Shown: positions 35,640-45,382, counted from the first letter of the stretch. The stretch is 64,000 bases of DNA from Colwellia sp. PAMC 20917 (GCF_001767295.1 NZ_CP014944.1:4092001-4156000); one strand, 5' to 3'. Numbers and translations: made by a program. Notes: generated by a model from the sequence alone, not told the origin.

Positions 35640-38555
35640 ATGAAATGTATATCTTCAAGTGTTTTTGGGCGCTTTATTGGTAAAACTACGAAAATTAATA
35701 TTACTGAGTTCGGCTTATCTATTGATGTTGAAAACACCTTAAGCCAAATTAAATGGCAAGAACTCATAACACCGCCAATGTTTCATATCAGCTTTTTTGG
35801 GCACATAATGACACTGCAAACGGCAGATAAAAGTTATGCTTATAGTATGCTTGCCTTCAATGCTAAACGCGAACAGAAGAGTGAGTGTGAGAAACTTTGG
35901 GCGTTAGCCAACATTAAGCCAGCTGAGGCCTTATTAACGACCATCAAAAAAATTATCACCACTCGCTACTTACGTCAGTCAAATATTGATGTTATTCAGT
36001 CATTAGTTAATAAAGAACTCAAGCGTTGGTTTCCTTGGATCAATACCAGCAAAGCACTGCCATTGGTTGCTAAGCAGCTGCAGCAGCTGTCGAATTACCA
36101 TCACTGGCAAGAGCAGGCTATAGACGATTGTCGTGAACGTTATATCAAGCAACAGCTTCAAGCCCACCAAGCCTTTTTTGATTGTGTCGAGACTAATCCT
36201 TTAACATTATGTCAACGGCGCGCCTGTATTATCGACAATGATAATAACTTGTTGTTAGCTGGCGCAGGAACAGGTAAAACCAGTGTGATGGTTGGCCGAG
36301 CTGGTTATTTACTTAACAGCCAACAAGCGCAGCATAGTGACATTTTATTATTAGCTTATGGTCGAAAAGCGGCTGATGAAATGGATACAAGAATAAAAGA
36401 AAAATTATCGACTGATAAAATTAGTGCAACGACCTTTCATCGTTTAGGTCTTAATATTATTGCTCAAGTTGAGGGGAAAAAGCCTAGTTTATCGGTATTC
36501 GCCGAAGATGAAAAAGCAAAAGCTAAGTGGATCCAAAGGTGTTTTGAAACCTTAATTAATGAGCAAGGCCAATATCGTCAACTTATCATAGAGTACTTCA
36601 GTAAATACTATTACGTTGAACGTAATTATTCTGACTTTGAAAGCCTAGGTGAGTATTATCAATATTTAAACGATAATGATATTCGTAGTTTAAAAGGAGA
36701 GAAGGTTAAGAGTTTTGGTGAGCTTTATATTGCTAATTGGTTATTTAACCACGGAATAGAATACCAGTATGAAGCTAGCTACGTTTATGATGTAAAAACA
36801 ATCGAGCGCAGACAATACCAACCAGACTTTTTTCTACCTGAACTTAATGTCTATATTGAATATTACGGAGTAGATGAGAACGGTAATACAGCGTCTTACA
36901 TCAATAAAGATGAATATCACACCTCTATTCAGTGGAAACGAGACACCCATAAGAAATTTAACACTCTTTGTCTTGAATTTACCTATGCCCATCATAAAAA
37001 AGGGCAGTTAATTAGCGCTTTAGAATCATTTTTTAATGATCATCAAGTTAAGTTTGAATTACTCCCTGATGAAGCGATACTCGAAAATTTAAAAGAAAGT
37101 GGGCGGATAACAACACTTGCCCAAATGTTTTGTCAGCTAGTAGGACTTTATAAAACCGCGTGTTTAGACCATTCGTTAGAAAATAATGTGATCATCAATT
37201 CTTCTGACCCAAAGCAGACCACGAAAGCATTAACGTTGCTTAAACCGATTTTAATTGCTTATGATGAACACTTAACATCTCGCGCTGAAATTGATTTTGA
37301 AGATATGATTAATAAAGCATTAGGGTATGTGCAAGAGGGGAAATTTAATTCGCCATGGCGTTACATCATGGTCGATGAATTTCAAGATATATCAGAGCCA
37401 AGAGCACGGTTAGTTAAAGCCTTACGTGACAATAATAAAGCCTGTTCAGTTTTTGCTGTTGGTGATGATTGGCAGGCGATATATCGCTTTAGTGGCGCTG
37501 ACATTACCTTAACCACAGGGTTTGCACATTACTTTGGCGTTACCACTCATTCAGCTTTAGACCAAACCTTTCGATTTAATAACCAAATAGGCAAGGTGGC
37601 AACAGACTTTATTAGCCAAAACCCAGCACAAATTAAGAAAAAAATAAAATCGTTAAAACAAGTCAAAGCACCCGCAGTTTCATTACTTAAACGAGAGAAT
37701 GGCGCATTAAATTCTTCAAAAAAAGGTATTGTTGATGAAATGGCCAATGGTGCAATCGATGATGTTTTAGCGGCTATTTCAGCTAAAGCGTGTAAGCCGG
37801 TAAGTGTTTATTTATTAGCGCGTTTTTGGTTTCAATTACCGGATAAAGTCGATCTAAATCGATTAAATAATCAATATCCGCTATTAACTATTGAATCTCA
37901 ATCTTTTCATGCCTCTAAAGGAAAGGAAGCCGATTATGTCATTATTCTCGGACTCAAAAAAGGTGCTCATGGTTTCCCTTCAGAAAAAGTAACGCCAGCA
38001 TTACTCGACGCCTTACTCGCAAAAAAAGAAGCCTTTGCTTATGCCGAGGAACGACGATTATTTTATGTTGCCCTAACAAGGGCTAAAGATAGGGTTTATG
38101 TTATTGCCGATATGACTGAAGCTAGCTGTTTTGTGAAAGAGCTAGCCAGCGATCATAACATCGAACTTGATGAATTTGACAGCACAGCCAGTCAATCATT
38201 TATGGATGAGATCAACTGCTTGGTTTGTGAAACAGGCACCTTAAAGAAACGAACAGGGCGCTTTGGCGATTTTTATTCATGTTCACACTTTCCTCGCTGC
38301 GAGCATAAAGAGAAATCCTGTGCTAGCTGCCAAAGTCCAATGACACGTAAACGTCACCCAGGTTTTAAGTTTTGTTTGAATGACGCCTGTAAAAGCGTCA
38401 TACCGACGTGTGAAAAATGTCATGCTGAAATGGTGTTACGCTCAAGTAAAAATGGTGAGTTTTGGGGATGTAGAAACTACAAAGGTAATGAACCAATGAG
38501 CTGTAAAAATGGTCTCGATACTGCCAAAATAAAATGGCCAGAATTGGTAAATTAA
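35640..38555 (+). CDS. HelD-like UvrD-family helicase with nuclease-like insert and zinc ribbons
   Basis: A 971-residue superfamily 1A helicase related to DNA helicase IV. The N-terminal ~190 residues match the HelD N-terminal region. Walker A is LAGAGTGKTSVM (residues 208-214), followed by LAYGRKAADEMD; Walker B is VDEFQDIS (578-585), and GDDWQAIYRFSGA and ALTRAKDRVYV are helicase motifs III and VI. Between motifs Ia and II is an insert resembling a PD-(D/E)XK nuclease: E361 in FGELYIANWLF, D396 in YQPDFFLPEL and E407 in YIEYYG. The last ~110 residues hold several Cys4 topoisomerase-type zinc ribbons (CLVCETGTL, CASCQSPM, CEKCHAEM). E. coli HelD (684 residues, from memory) lacks both additions. 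A DNA repair or defence role is inferred. Confidence 0.9.
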   Translation: MKCISSSVFGRFIGKTTKINITEFGLSIDVENTLSQIKWQELITPPMFHISFFGHIMTLQTADKSYAYSMLAFNAKREQKSECEKLWALANIKPAEALLTTIKKIITTRYLRQSNIDVIQSLVNKELKRWFPWINTSKALPLVAKQLQQLSNYHHWQEQAIDDCRERYIKQQLQAHQAFFDCVETNPLTLCQRRACIIDNDNNLLLAGAGTGKTSVMVGRAGYLLNSQQAQHSDILLLAYGRKAADEMDTRIKEKLSTDKISATTFHRLGLNIIAQVEGKKPSLSVFAEDEKAKAKWIQRCFETLINEQGQYRQLIIEYFSKYYYVERNYSDFESLGEYYQYLNDNDIRSLKGEKVKSFGELYIANWLFNHGIEYQYEASYVYDVKTIERRQYQPDFFLPELNVYIEYYGVDENGNTASYINKDEYHTSIQWKRDTHKKFNTLCLEFTYAHHKKGQLISALESFFNDHQVKFELLPDEAILENLKESGRITTLAQMFCQLVGLYKTACLDHSLENNVIINSSDPKQTTKALTLLKPILIAYDEHLTSRAEIDFEDMINKALGYVQEGKFNSPWRYIMVDEFQDISEPRARLVKALRDNNKACSVFAVGDDWQAIYRFSGADITLTTGFAHYFGVTTHSALDQTFRFNNQIGKVATDFISQNPAQIKKKIKSLKQVKAPAVSLLKRENGALNSSKKGIVDEMANGAIDDVLAAISAKACKPVSVYLLARFWFQLPDKVDLNRLNNQYPLLTIESQSFHASKGKEADYVIILGLKKGAHGFPSEKVTPALLDALLAKKEAFAYAEERRLFYVALTRAKDRVYVIADMTEASCFVKELASDHNIELDEFDSTASQSFMDEINCLVCETGTLKKRTGRFGDFYSCSHFPRCEHKEKSCASCQSPMTRKRHPGFKFCLNDACKSVIPTCEKCHAEMVLRSSKNGEFWGCRNYKGNEPMSCKNGLDTAKIKWPELVN

Positions 38556-38736
38556 ATAATGCGAAATAGCTATGAAAACCTATAGTTTAAAAATGTTTTA
38601 CTATAAATTAGCCAATGAGTTTTGTAACTGTTAACGAATAAAACAATAAGGTTTCATAAGTAAAAGCAATAAGTTATATTTTAGGAACTACTATAATTAG
38701 TTGGCAGTTGGCAGTTGGCAGTTCAAGGATGAATAA

Positions 38737-38877
38737 ATGCGTTTGAAAGGAAAAATTGTTAAATGGGATACAGATAAAGCCAATGAATTCTCTATTTATT
38801 TAGCCATCATATTTCTAATAACGATAATAGCCGTTCATAAAGTCCAGTTTGATTCATTAAAATCCTTTTTAATTTAA
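38737..38877 (+). pseudogene. Remnant of a cold-shock-domain/DUF1294 membrane protein
   Basis: A 46-residue frame. The first 15 residues, MRLKGKIVKWDTDKA, are the usual start of cold-shock-domain plus DUF1294 proteins. Instead of continuing into the GFGFI RNA-binding strand it jumps to a single membrane helix (FSIYLAIIFLITIIAVHKV) and stops. This looks like an internal deletion that removed most of the cold-shock domain and most of the membrane part. Whether the short peptide is made is unknown. Confidence 0.5.
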
Positions 38878-39020
38878 CACTTTATTAGTTCCAGGATATC
38901 TGAAAAGTGATATGCCGTTATAAATAGCGTGATGAAATACTGAAAAATTCTCATACTCCAGTCATTGTCATCATCTTTGTTTGTATAAGATGCAGTATCT
39001 ACTATTGACCACAAAAACAG

Positions 39021-39062
39021 AGGTCAGCAAACTAGATTATTAGTTAACTAGGCTGCTGACCT
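39021..39062 (-). terminator. Probable terminator of radA
   Basis: AGGTCAGCA (39021-39029) pairs with TGCTGACCT (39054-39062), with partial extension inwards through ACTAG/CTAG. On the minus strand the hairpin is followed by CTGTTTTTG. It lies 26 bases past the radA stop. Confidence 0.65.
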
Positions 39063-39087
39063 TTATTGTTAAACACAAAGCCTAGTG

Positions 39088-40464
39088 TCAGAAAATTTCT
39101 AGCACGTCTTTAACATGAGACACGGGTATCAAGGTAACCCCTTTAGTTTCTAAACGTTTATTGTAATTACGTTTGGGTAATATGATGACTTTAAAGTCGT
39201 TACGAATCGCTTCTTTGACGCGCTCTTCACCTGAAGGCACGGGTCTTACACTGCCATCTAACCCTATTTCTCCAAAGGCAATTGTATTGACGGAAAACTT
39301 ATGCTCTCTTGATGACGATATCATTGCGAGGATCAAAGGTAGATCTGAGCCAACATCTTTGGTTAAGTTAACACCTGATACCACGTTTACGTAAATATCA
39401 TTACCGCCAATATTGACTCCCATGCGACTTCTCAATATGGCTAACAGCATTTGCATGCGTTTATAATCAAAGCCAACACCACCTCTAATAGGATTTTCAG
39501 CTTGAGATTCGGTGACCAGCGATTGAATATTGATTAATAAAGTTCTTCCGGTATCGTTTGATGCATAGGCCATATTCCCACTCGATTCAGCACCATCTTT
39601 ATCTAAAAAGATGGCCGATGGGTTTACAACATCTTGCATACCTTTGGCTGTCATGGCAAAAGTGGCTATTTCTGTGGTGTCACCAAAGCGGTTTTTAGAG
39701 GTTCTAAGCGTTCGGTATTTACTGTCAGCTTCCGGCTCTATTTTACACATACAATCGCCGATGTGCTCAAGTACTCTAGGCCCCGCCATATCTCCGGATT
39801 TAGAAACATGACAAACTAATATTACGGTAACGCCATGCTCTTTCGCTAGTCGGTTTAGCATAGCAGCGGATTCTTTGACTTGAGTAACACCGCCAGGAGA
39901 ATTGGGCAGTGAACTAATAAATGCCGTCTGGATAGAATCAACAACAAGGAATTTATAACCATCGGTGACCATGACATTACAGATAAGCTCTACGTCACCG
40001 GAGTTCATTATGTCAATTTTAGAAATGTCGGCTTGTAGCCTTAAACCGCGGTCTCTTACTTGCCCTTTAGATTCTTCGCCTGAGGTATATAAAGATTTAC
40101 CTATTTGACTTAAATGAGCACATGTTTTTAACAATAATGTACTTTTACCCGCACCAGGGTCACCCGCTACCAGAATTACAGAACCTTCAACAATACCACC
40201 GCCTAACACTCGATTGAATTCAGAGCTACCGGTGTCAAATCGAGTTAAGTCCATATCAGAGACTTCACTCAACTTATCTATCTTTGCATCTTCTTTAGAG
40301 TAACCTCGGTGAGCGTTTTTGCTTGGTGTGCGCTGGGTTATTACCTTGGACTCTTTAAATTCTGTGATGCTGTTCCAAGCTGAACAACTTGAACATTGAC
40401 CTAACCATCGAGGATGATTTTCACCACACTCAGTGCAAACATAAGTTGTTTTATCTTTTGCCAT
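39088..40464 (-). CDS. radA: DNA repair protein RadA
   Basis: A 458-residue RadA (Sms), the RecA-like branch-migration factor that processes recombination intermediates. The N-terminal Cys4 zinc finger (CTECGENHPRWLGQCSSC) is followed by the ATPase core with Walker A VAGDPGAGKSTLLLK (~residues 94-108), Walker B LVVDSIQT, the RadA-specific SKNRFGDTTE (KNRFG) motif and a C-terminal Lon-protease-like domain ending VIILPKRNYNKRL. The length is normal for the family. It stands alone, with no usual serB or nadR neighbour visible. Confidence 0.97.
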   Translation of the reverse strand: MAKDKTTYVCTECGENHPRWLGQCSSCSAWNSITEFKESKVITQRTPSKNAHRGYSKEDAKIDKLSEVSDMDLTRFDTGSSEFNRVLGGGIVEGSVILVAGDPGAGKSTLLLKTCAHLSQIGKSLYTSGEESKGQVRDRGLRLQADISKIDIMNSGDVELICNVMVTDGYKFLVVDSIQTAFISSLPNSPGGVTQVKESAAMLNRLAKEHGVTVILVCHVSKSGDMAGPRVLEHIGDCMCKIEPEADSKYRTLRTSKNRFGDTTEIATFAMTAKGMQDVVNPSAIFLDKDGAESSGNMAYASNDTGRTLLINIQSLVTESQAENPIRGGVGFDYKRMQMLLAILRSRMGVNIGGNDIYVNVVSGVNLTKDVGSDLPLILAMISSSREHKFSVNTIAFGEIGLDGSVRPVPSGEERVKEAIRNDFKVIILPKRNYNKRLETKGVTLIPVSHVKDVLEIF

Positions 40465-41109
40465 AATATTCTTAATAATTTATTTGTGGGGTTATTATAT
40501 CGCGCTAGTCATACTAGTTTAACTAGCCAGTTACTTGAATCAATACCATTAATCGACTGACAAGTTTTGAGTATATTCATATCGCTCTCGCACATTTAAC
40601 CATAAGCTCAGGTGAAGAAGCAAAAATATAGTCTCTGTCAAGATAAGTGACTTATTATAGCGCTTTCAATTTAGTGTTGTTTGTTAAACCACTGAATAAA
40701 AAATCGTTGGTTAAAATCTGAGAGAAATATCAAAGAACTATTACCTTATTAGGCTAGATTAGCTTGTTTGAAAAAAAAATTCACAAGCAGCTGTTGCTTA
40801 TTGGCAAGAATACTTTTTTGAACGTGATATAGATATAGAGTCTAATCGTCAAGCTGCTGCACGAGATAACTACGATTTTGGCATTGCACTTCGACAAGCT
40901 GGAGATGAAACTAAGGCCAAAAATATTTGGCAGCATCCATTAGGGTTTCCATCAGATCCAGGGAATCATTACTGGCATGCAGCGATCAATAAAGCACTTA
41001 TTTGAAGTTTATAAACTCATTAATGACTGAAAACTATTAATGTAAAGCACACTTGTATCTATTTTTAATATGTTAATTTACAACCTAGCTCACATTACTG
41101 CATTACACT
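40465..41109. other. Intergenic region with a TPR-like remnant
   Basis: The left end holds the radA leader. A degenerate coding fragment lies at 40772-41005. No intact gene or clear regulatory element was seen elsewhere. Confidence 0.6.
40772..41005 (+). pseudogene. Fragment of a TPR/SEL1-like repeat protein
   Basis: The frame, opened after a TGA at 40769-40771 and lacking any start codon, reads AAVAYWQEYFFERDIDIESN, ARDNYDFGIALRQAGDETKA and NIWQHPLGFPSDPGNHYWHA before stopping. The helical, Ala-rich pattern (FGIALRQAGDETKAKNIW) is like tetratricopeptide repeats. It appears to be the C-terminal end of a lost gene. The family is only suggested by pattern. Confidence 0.45.
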
Positions 41110-41322
41110 TTAGTTTTGCTTTAAAACTTTATGTATAGCTTCACATAAATCAACTGCGACATAGGCTTCAAAATTTTCGGCTGGATCAAATGAACGTTCA
41201 TGGGTGATATTAATAGAGGCTAAATGCTTGATTAATATTTTGAGTTTTTCTTCTTTTGATTCTGCAGATTCATTTAAGGTCTCGCTGATAGAAAATAGTT
41301 GTTCCCAAAGGTTATTACTCAT
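41110..41322 (-). CDS. Small hypothetical protein
   Basis: A 70-residue acidic, helical protein (MSNNLWEQLFSISETLNESA, then EAYVAVDLCEAIHKVLKQN). I start it at ATG 41322; the frame can also open at a GTG at 41337. There is no signal peptide, membrane span or motif I recognise. Coding-like composition and a clean start and stop in a quiet stretch support a real gene, but its function is unknown. Confidence 0.55.
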   Translation of the reverse strand: MSNNLWEQLFSISETLNESAESKEEKLKILIKHLASINITHERSFDPAENFEAYVAVDLCEAIHKVLKQN

Positions 41323-41494
41323 CGAAAGGTCTCTCACACACTTATGCCGTAAATAAAGTTATCGGCAGAAAAAATTAGCTTTTAAGCTACAAATTGTGGG
41401 GCGACTTTAAATGAAATAGATAAAAACGTCTACTCTTGTATTAATGATATTTATATTAGTAATTAAAGGTTTAAGGTTAACTATTATTGCTAGT

Positions 41495-42382
41495 TTATTG
41501 TGCCGATAAGAGAGCGATTAATTTCTTTAATCCTTTACCTTTGTTGGTTATTTTCCATGCCATAAATAAGTCTTGCAGTGGGCGCTCTTCTGCTAATTTA
41601 ATAACCACCAGTTGGCCTGATTCAATATGATGTTGGATGAGGTTTCTGGGTAAGTATCCGATGCCAATCCCTGCAATAATCGCTTCAATTTTTATCGCAA
41701 TCGAGCTAACAAAAAAATGTTGACTGCCTTGGATAATATTAACTGACCAGGGGATCTCATGTTGAGCTGAGTCATGAACGACGACATTTCTATATTTTGA
41801 TAAGTGTGCTGATTCAAGCGGCCCTTTAATAAGGGCTAATTGATGTACTTTGTTAACCACTAAAACATTTTCAGACACTGCAATTTTTATTGCCCTAATA
41901 CCTTTTTGATTGGGCACAGGTGAAGGAGCGCCAATAACTAAGTCGACCTTATCTTCAATTAATGCCTCCCACGTGCCGTTCATTACTTCTTCTCGCACAT
42001 CAATTTCAATATTTTGATGGGCGAGTAAAAAAGCTTCTATGCCTTTAAAAATAGTTTTTATATCAATAATGGAATCGCAAGCAATACGGATCTTGGGTTC
42101 CCAGCCATTAGCAATTGTTTGAGTTTGTTCTGAAAGGGTATTAATGGCCGTTAGTACTTTACGGCCCTCTGATAATAAATGCTTGCCTGCTGGCGTTAAC
42201 ACGGCGCGACGGCCTTGTCGTTGAAAGAGTGTCACGTTTAACTGTTCTTCTAACTTTTGAACGATATAAGAAAGCGCTGAAGGAACTTTATTCAATTGTT
42301 CTGCTGCGGCCGCATAAGTGCCACGCGTTTCAATAGCATCTAATACAAGTAATGCTTCAATACTAATAGGTGGCGTTTTCAT
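41495..42382 (-). CDS. LysR-family regulator (YhaJ-like)
   Basis: A 295-residue LysR transcription factor. The N-terminal helix-turn-helix (ISIEALLVLDAIETRGTYAA, then QLNKVPSALSYIVQKLEEQL) is followed by an effector domain with IRIACDSIIDIKTIFKGIEA and AIIAGIGIGYLPRNLIQHHI. It is divergent from a doxX-yqjG-pirin gene set across 129 bases, the same partners that surround E. coli yhaJ, whose product activates yqjF in response to nitroaromatic breakdown products. A YhaJ-like role controlling the adjacent operon is a good inference. Confidence 0.9.
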   Translation of the reverse strand: MKTPPISIEALLVLDAIETRGTYAAAAEQLNKVPSALSYIVQKLEEQLNVTLFQRQGRRAVLTPAGKHLLSEGRKVLTAINTLSEQTQTIANGWEPKIRIACDSIIDIKTIFKGIEAFLLAHQNIEIDVREEVMNGTWEALIEDKVDLVIGAPSPVPNQKGIRAIKIAVSENVLVVNKVHQLALIKGPLESAHLSKYRNVVVHDSAQHEIPWSVNIIQGSQHFFVSSIAIKIEAIIAGIGIGYLPRNLIQHHIESGQLVVIKLAEERPLQDLFMAWKITNKGKGLKKLIALLSAQ

Positions 42383-42511
42383 AGCTATTATCCAGACATT
42401 TAATTGTTCAAATTATTTGAACATAAAAAACAAATAATAGGGGTTATTCAATGGTAACTCAACCTTTACAATAGCTACATATTAAATCATTAGTCATTAA
42501 AGAGTATTAAA

Positions 42512-42970
42512 ATGTCATTTATAAATACCATCAATAGTATCACTAAAACTGAACAATATTTATCAAGCTTACCGCTGCGATTAATTGCCGGGTTAATTTT
42601 TAGCGCTCATGGTGCGCAAAAGTTATTTGCTTGGTTTGGCGGTTATGGATTAGAGGGAACCGGACAGTGGATGCAATCTATAGGGCTTACGCCGGGCTTC
42701 TTTATGGCATTAATGGCGGGTAGTGCTGAGTTTTTTGGTGGCATATTATTATTGATTGGTTTTCTCACTAGACCTGTCAGTTTTGTTTTGGCTATTACCA
42801 TGATAGTGGCCATCTTTAGTGTTCATATCAGTAATGGTCTATTTATGAGTAATAACGGTTATGAGTTTGCCTTATCGTTACTAGCGATAACGCTTGCGCT
42901 ATTTGTTCAAGGTGGCGGAAAGTACTCTATTGATAGTCACGTATCTCGAAAGCTAATTAAAAATACGTAA
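42512..42970 (+). CDS. DoxX-family membrane protein (YqjF-like)
   Basis: A 152-residue protein with four membrane helices, of the DoxX family. The family signature is visible: LRLIAGLIFSAHGAQKLFAW, then FGGYGLEGTGQWMQSIG and AEFFGGILLLIGFLTRPVS. DoxX proteins are linked to quinone or thiol redox at the membrane. It starts an operon with a glutathionyl-hydroquinone reductase and a pirin, matching E. coli yqjF. Its divergent LysR neighbour is the likely regulator. Confidence 0.9.
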   Translation: MSFINTINSITKTEQYLSSLPLRLIAGLIFSAHGAQKLFAWFGGYGLEGTGQWMQSIGLTPGFFMALMAGSAEFFGGILLLIGFLTRPVSFVLAITMIVAIFSVHISNGLFMSNNGYEFALSLLAITLALFVQGGGKYSIDSHVSRKLIKNT

Positions 42971-43041
42971 CATGTAAGATAGCTAAATTATCTGCCATTA
43001 ATAGTACTAATGGCTAAATCAATAAATTTAAGGGGTTTGTT

Positions 43042-43992
43042 ATGGGATTAATTGTTAACGGTAGATGGGTCGACCAATGGTATGACACCAATAAAAGTAA
43101 AGGGCAATTTGTTCGTCAAGATAGTCGTTTTAGAAGTCAAATTTCATCAGATGTTAACAGTCAATTTAAACCGGAAGCGGGCCGTTACCATTTATATGTT
43201 TCGTTGGCGTGCCCTTGGGCACACAGAACACTAATATTTAGAAAGTTAAAGCAACTTGAAACAATTATTTCGGTGAGTGTTGTTGAAGCTAAAATGATGG
43301 TAAATGGTTGGACGTTTGGTGATAAGGGGGATCCGCTTTATCAGCTAGATTATGCCTACCAATTATATTTAAAAGCAGATCCTAGCTATGAAGGACGCGT
43401 GACTGTCCCTATTTTATGGGATAAAAAAACTCAGACGATTGTTAATAATGAATCCATCGAAATCAGTAGAATGTTTAATTCAGCATTTAACGAGTTAACA
43501 GGTAATGTTGATGATTACTATCCCGTTGAGCAACGAGAAGCCATAGAAACAGTAAATACGCGTATTTATGACACTATTAATAATGGTGTTTACAAAGCAG
43601 GTTTTGCGACGACACAAGCGGCTTATAATAATGCATACAACAGCTTATTTGACAGCTTAGATTGGCTAGACGTACTCTTATCAAAACAGCGGTATTTAGT
43701 GGCTGACAAAATAACCGAAGCGGATTGGCGTTTGTTCACCACACTGATCCGTTTTGATGCGGTATATCATTGTCACTTTAAGTGTAATCGCCAAAAAATC
43801 AGCGAATTTCATCATATTAAGAACTATGTTAATGAACTTTATCAAGTACCTGGCATTAAAGAGACGGTTGACTTGGAATACACTAAGACACATTACTACG
43901 CGAGTCATTTAACGATTAATCCAACAGGTATTGTCCCTTTGGGCGCAGCGGAAAACTTTGATGCGCCACATGACCGTAATCGTCAATACTAA
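43042..43992 (+). CDS. yqjG: Glutathionyl-hydroquinone reductase (GST Xi class)
   Basis: A 316-residue Xi-class glutathione transferase that uses a catalytic Cys to reduce glutathionyl-hydroquinones. The N-terminal region MGLIVNGRWVDQWYDTNKSK and the active-site motif SLACPWAHRTLIFRKLK (catalytic Cys in CPWAHR) are typical, as are RVTVPILWDKKTQTIVNNES and the C-terminal helical domain with ITEADWRLFTTLIRFDAVYH. It lies between DoxX and pirin genes, the E. coli yqjF-yqjG arrangement, and probably detoxifies quinones. Confidence 0.95.
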   Translation: MGLIVNGRWVDQWYDTNKSKGQFVRQDSRFRSQISSDVNSQFKPEAGRYHLYVSLACPWAHRTLIFRKLKQLETIISVSVVEAKMMVNGWTFGDKGDPLYQLDYAYQLYLKADPSYEGRVTVPILWDKKTQTIVNNESIEISRMFNSAFNELTGNVDDYYPVEQREAIETVNTRIYDTINNGVYKAGFATTQAAYNNAYNSLFDSLDWLDVLLSKQRYLVADKITEADWRLFTTLIRFDAVYHCHFKCNRQKISEFHHIKNYVNELYQVPGIKETVDLEYTKTHYYASHLTINPTGIVPLGAAENFDAPHDRNRQY

Positions 43993-44053
43993 TGGTTAAT
44001 AGGTTAAAGGTTTGACTGCTAAATAAAGCCAGATAAATAAATATTAAGGAAAT

Positions 44054-44764
44054 TTGATGATAAAACATTATCTTTATAAAAGCTTAGGTAGCGCTAACCA
44101 TGGCTGGCTTAAATCTAAACATCATTTTAGCTTTGCTAATTATTACAATCCAAGCCGGATGGGGTTTGGAAAGTTACGTGTTGTTAATGATGATTGGGTT
44201 GAACAGGGCATGGGCTTTCCTTCGCACCCACACCGTAATATGGAAATTATCAGTTTTATTCGTTCAGGTGCGCTCACTCATCAAGACAGTACCGGCAATA
44301 AAGGCACAACGAAAGCGGGTGAAGTTCAAGTGATGAGTGCAGGTACAGGTATTGTACATTCAGAATATAATCGCACTAAAAATCCATTAACTTTTTATCA
44401 AATTTGGATTGAAACTAATAAAATTGATGTGGCACCTCGCTGGGAAAGTAAGAAATTTCCTACTGAGCAGCTATCAGCGCTGACATTGTTAGTATCTGGC
44501 TACCCAGCAGATAAAAATAAGGCGCTGTTTATTAACCAAGAAACACGCATCTATGGAGGGAAATTAGCGAAAGGAACCGTTATTGAGCATAGCATTGACC
44601 ATCAAGCTTATATATTAGCTTCAGCAGGTATGTTTAAAGTAGAAGATAGCTCAAAAATTATCACCATGAACGCAGGAGATGGTGCTGAAGTCACTCAGTC
44701 AACGACAATTTTACTCAGGGCGTTAATTGACTGTGAAGTGATTATTATCGACACAATTAATTAG
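44054..44764 (+). CDS. Pirin-family protein (YhaK-like)
   Basis: A 236-residue bicupin of the pirin family. The N-terminal metal-binding motif is FPSHPHRNMEIISFI (His-His-His/Glu ligands), and GEVQVMSAGTGIVHSEYN supplies the second ligand group. The short length matches YhaK-type rather than eukaryotic pirins. Some relatives have quercetin dioxygenase activity; YhaK is proposed to sense redox stress. It is the last gene of the DoxX-YqjG-pirin operon. Confidence 0.92.
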   Translation: MMIKHYLYKSLGSANHGWLKSKHHFSFANYYNPSRMGFGKLRVVNDDWVEQGMGFPSHPHRNMEIISFIRSGALTHQDSTGNKGTTKAGEVQVMSAGTGIVHSEYNRTKNPLTFYQIWIETNKIDVAPRWESKKFPTEQLSALTLLVSGYPADKNKALFINQETRIYGGKLAKGTVIEHSIDHQAYILASAGMFKVEDSSKIITMNAGDGAEVTQSTTILLRALIDCEVIIIDTIN

Positions 44765-44892
44765 CTAAATCCCGTAATGTAAACCACGAACATTCTCTTA
44801 AAATCGTATGTTCTGAAGATTTTAAGCGCTGGCGTTCGTGCCTAGCATTAGCTCTTTTATTATCTAGCAATACTTTTATTACTGAAGTAGAC

Positions 44893-45222
44893 CTAATGTA
44901 TAACGCGTTGCTGCTTATCCCAACGACTTCCTTGCCAATGAGTAATCGTTCCACAAGCTTGGCAAGTGTCGCAATGCCATTCAATTAGCCCTAAGGTTAT
45001 TGATTTGGCTTGAATTTCTCCAGTACACGAGAGTTGTTTAGCACGAGTATTACATTTTAAGTTAACGTGAACGAGCGGTTGCTCAATATTTTCAGAAAGG
45101 GCTAATACAATTTTACTCAGAAAAACAAAAACTACTTTTGCTTGGTCAGTAAGTTCGAGAACGTTACCCGCTTCGTCAATAAAATGTCTAAAATCTGCTG
45201 CTAACGGCATCGGTTTTTCCAT
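44893..45222 (-). CDS. Hypothetical protein with CxxC pair
   Basis: A 109-residue protein of unknown family. The N-terminal half is a predicted soluble domain (FRHFIDEAGNVLELTDQAKV). The C-terminal part has WHCDTCQACGTITHWQG, a Cys-x2-Cys-x2-Cys cluster that could bind metal. ATG 45222 is the only good start, and the frame is clean and conserved-looking in composition. It lies convergent to the pirin gene. I cannot suggest a function beyond possible metal or redox binding. Confidence 0.6.
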   Translation of the reverse strand: MEKPMPLAADFRHFIDEAGNVLELTDQAKVVFVFLSKIVLALSENIEQPLVHVNLKCNTRAKQLSCTGEIQAKSITLGLIEWHCDTCQACGTITHWQGSRWDKQQRVIH

Positions 45223-45382
45223 AGAATACTCATGCCGCTAAGATATAGTAGTTAGCGCTCTTGGTACAACACTTCTCGGTAAATATAACATCAGTAATTA
45301 ATTTAGGAAGCTTGAATGTTATAAATATTAAGTATAAAGTTAGCGTTGTTTTAGATATGTGTATTTTCGTTATATATTCAGG

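Larger units (their letters stand above)
38556..39087. other. Intergenic region between helicase and radA genes
   Basis: Contains a 7-bp tandem repeat (TTGGCAG three times, 38701-38721), a 46-codon gene remnant (38737-38877) and the radA terminator hairpin. Nothing else is supported. Confidence 0.6.

Noticed and set aside
44757-44984. 75-codon minus-strand open frame 3' of the pirin gene
   Set aside because: It overlaps the end of the 109-residue gene in another frame and has no ribosome site or recognisable family. A frameshifted extension of that gene was considered but there is no homology to support it.
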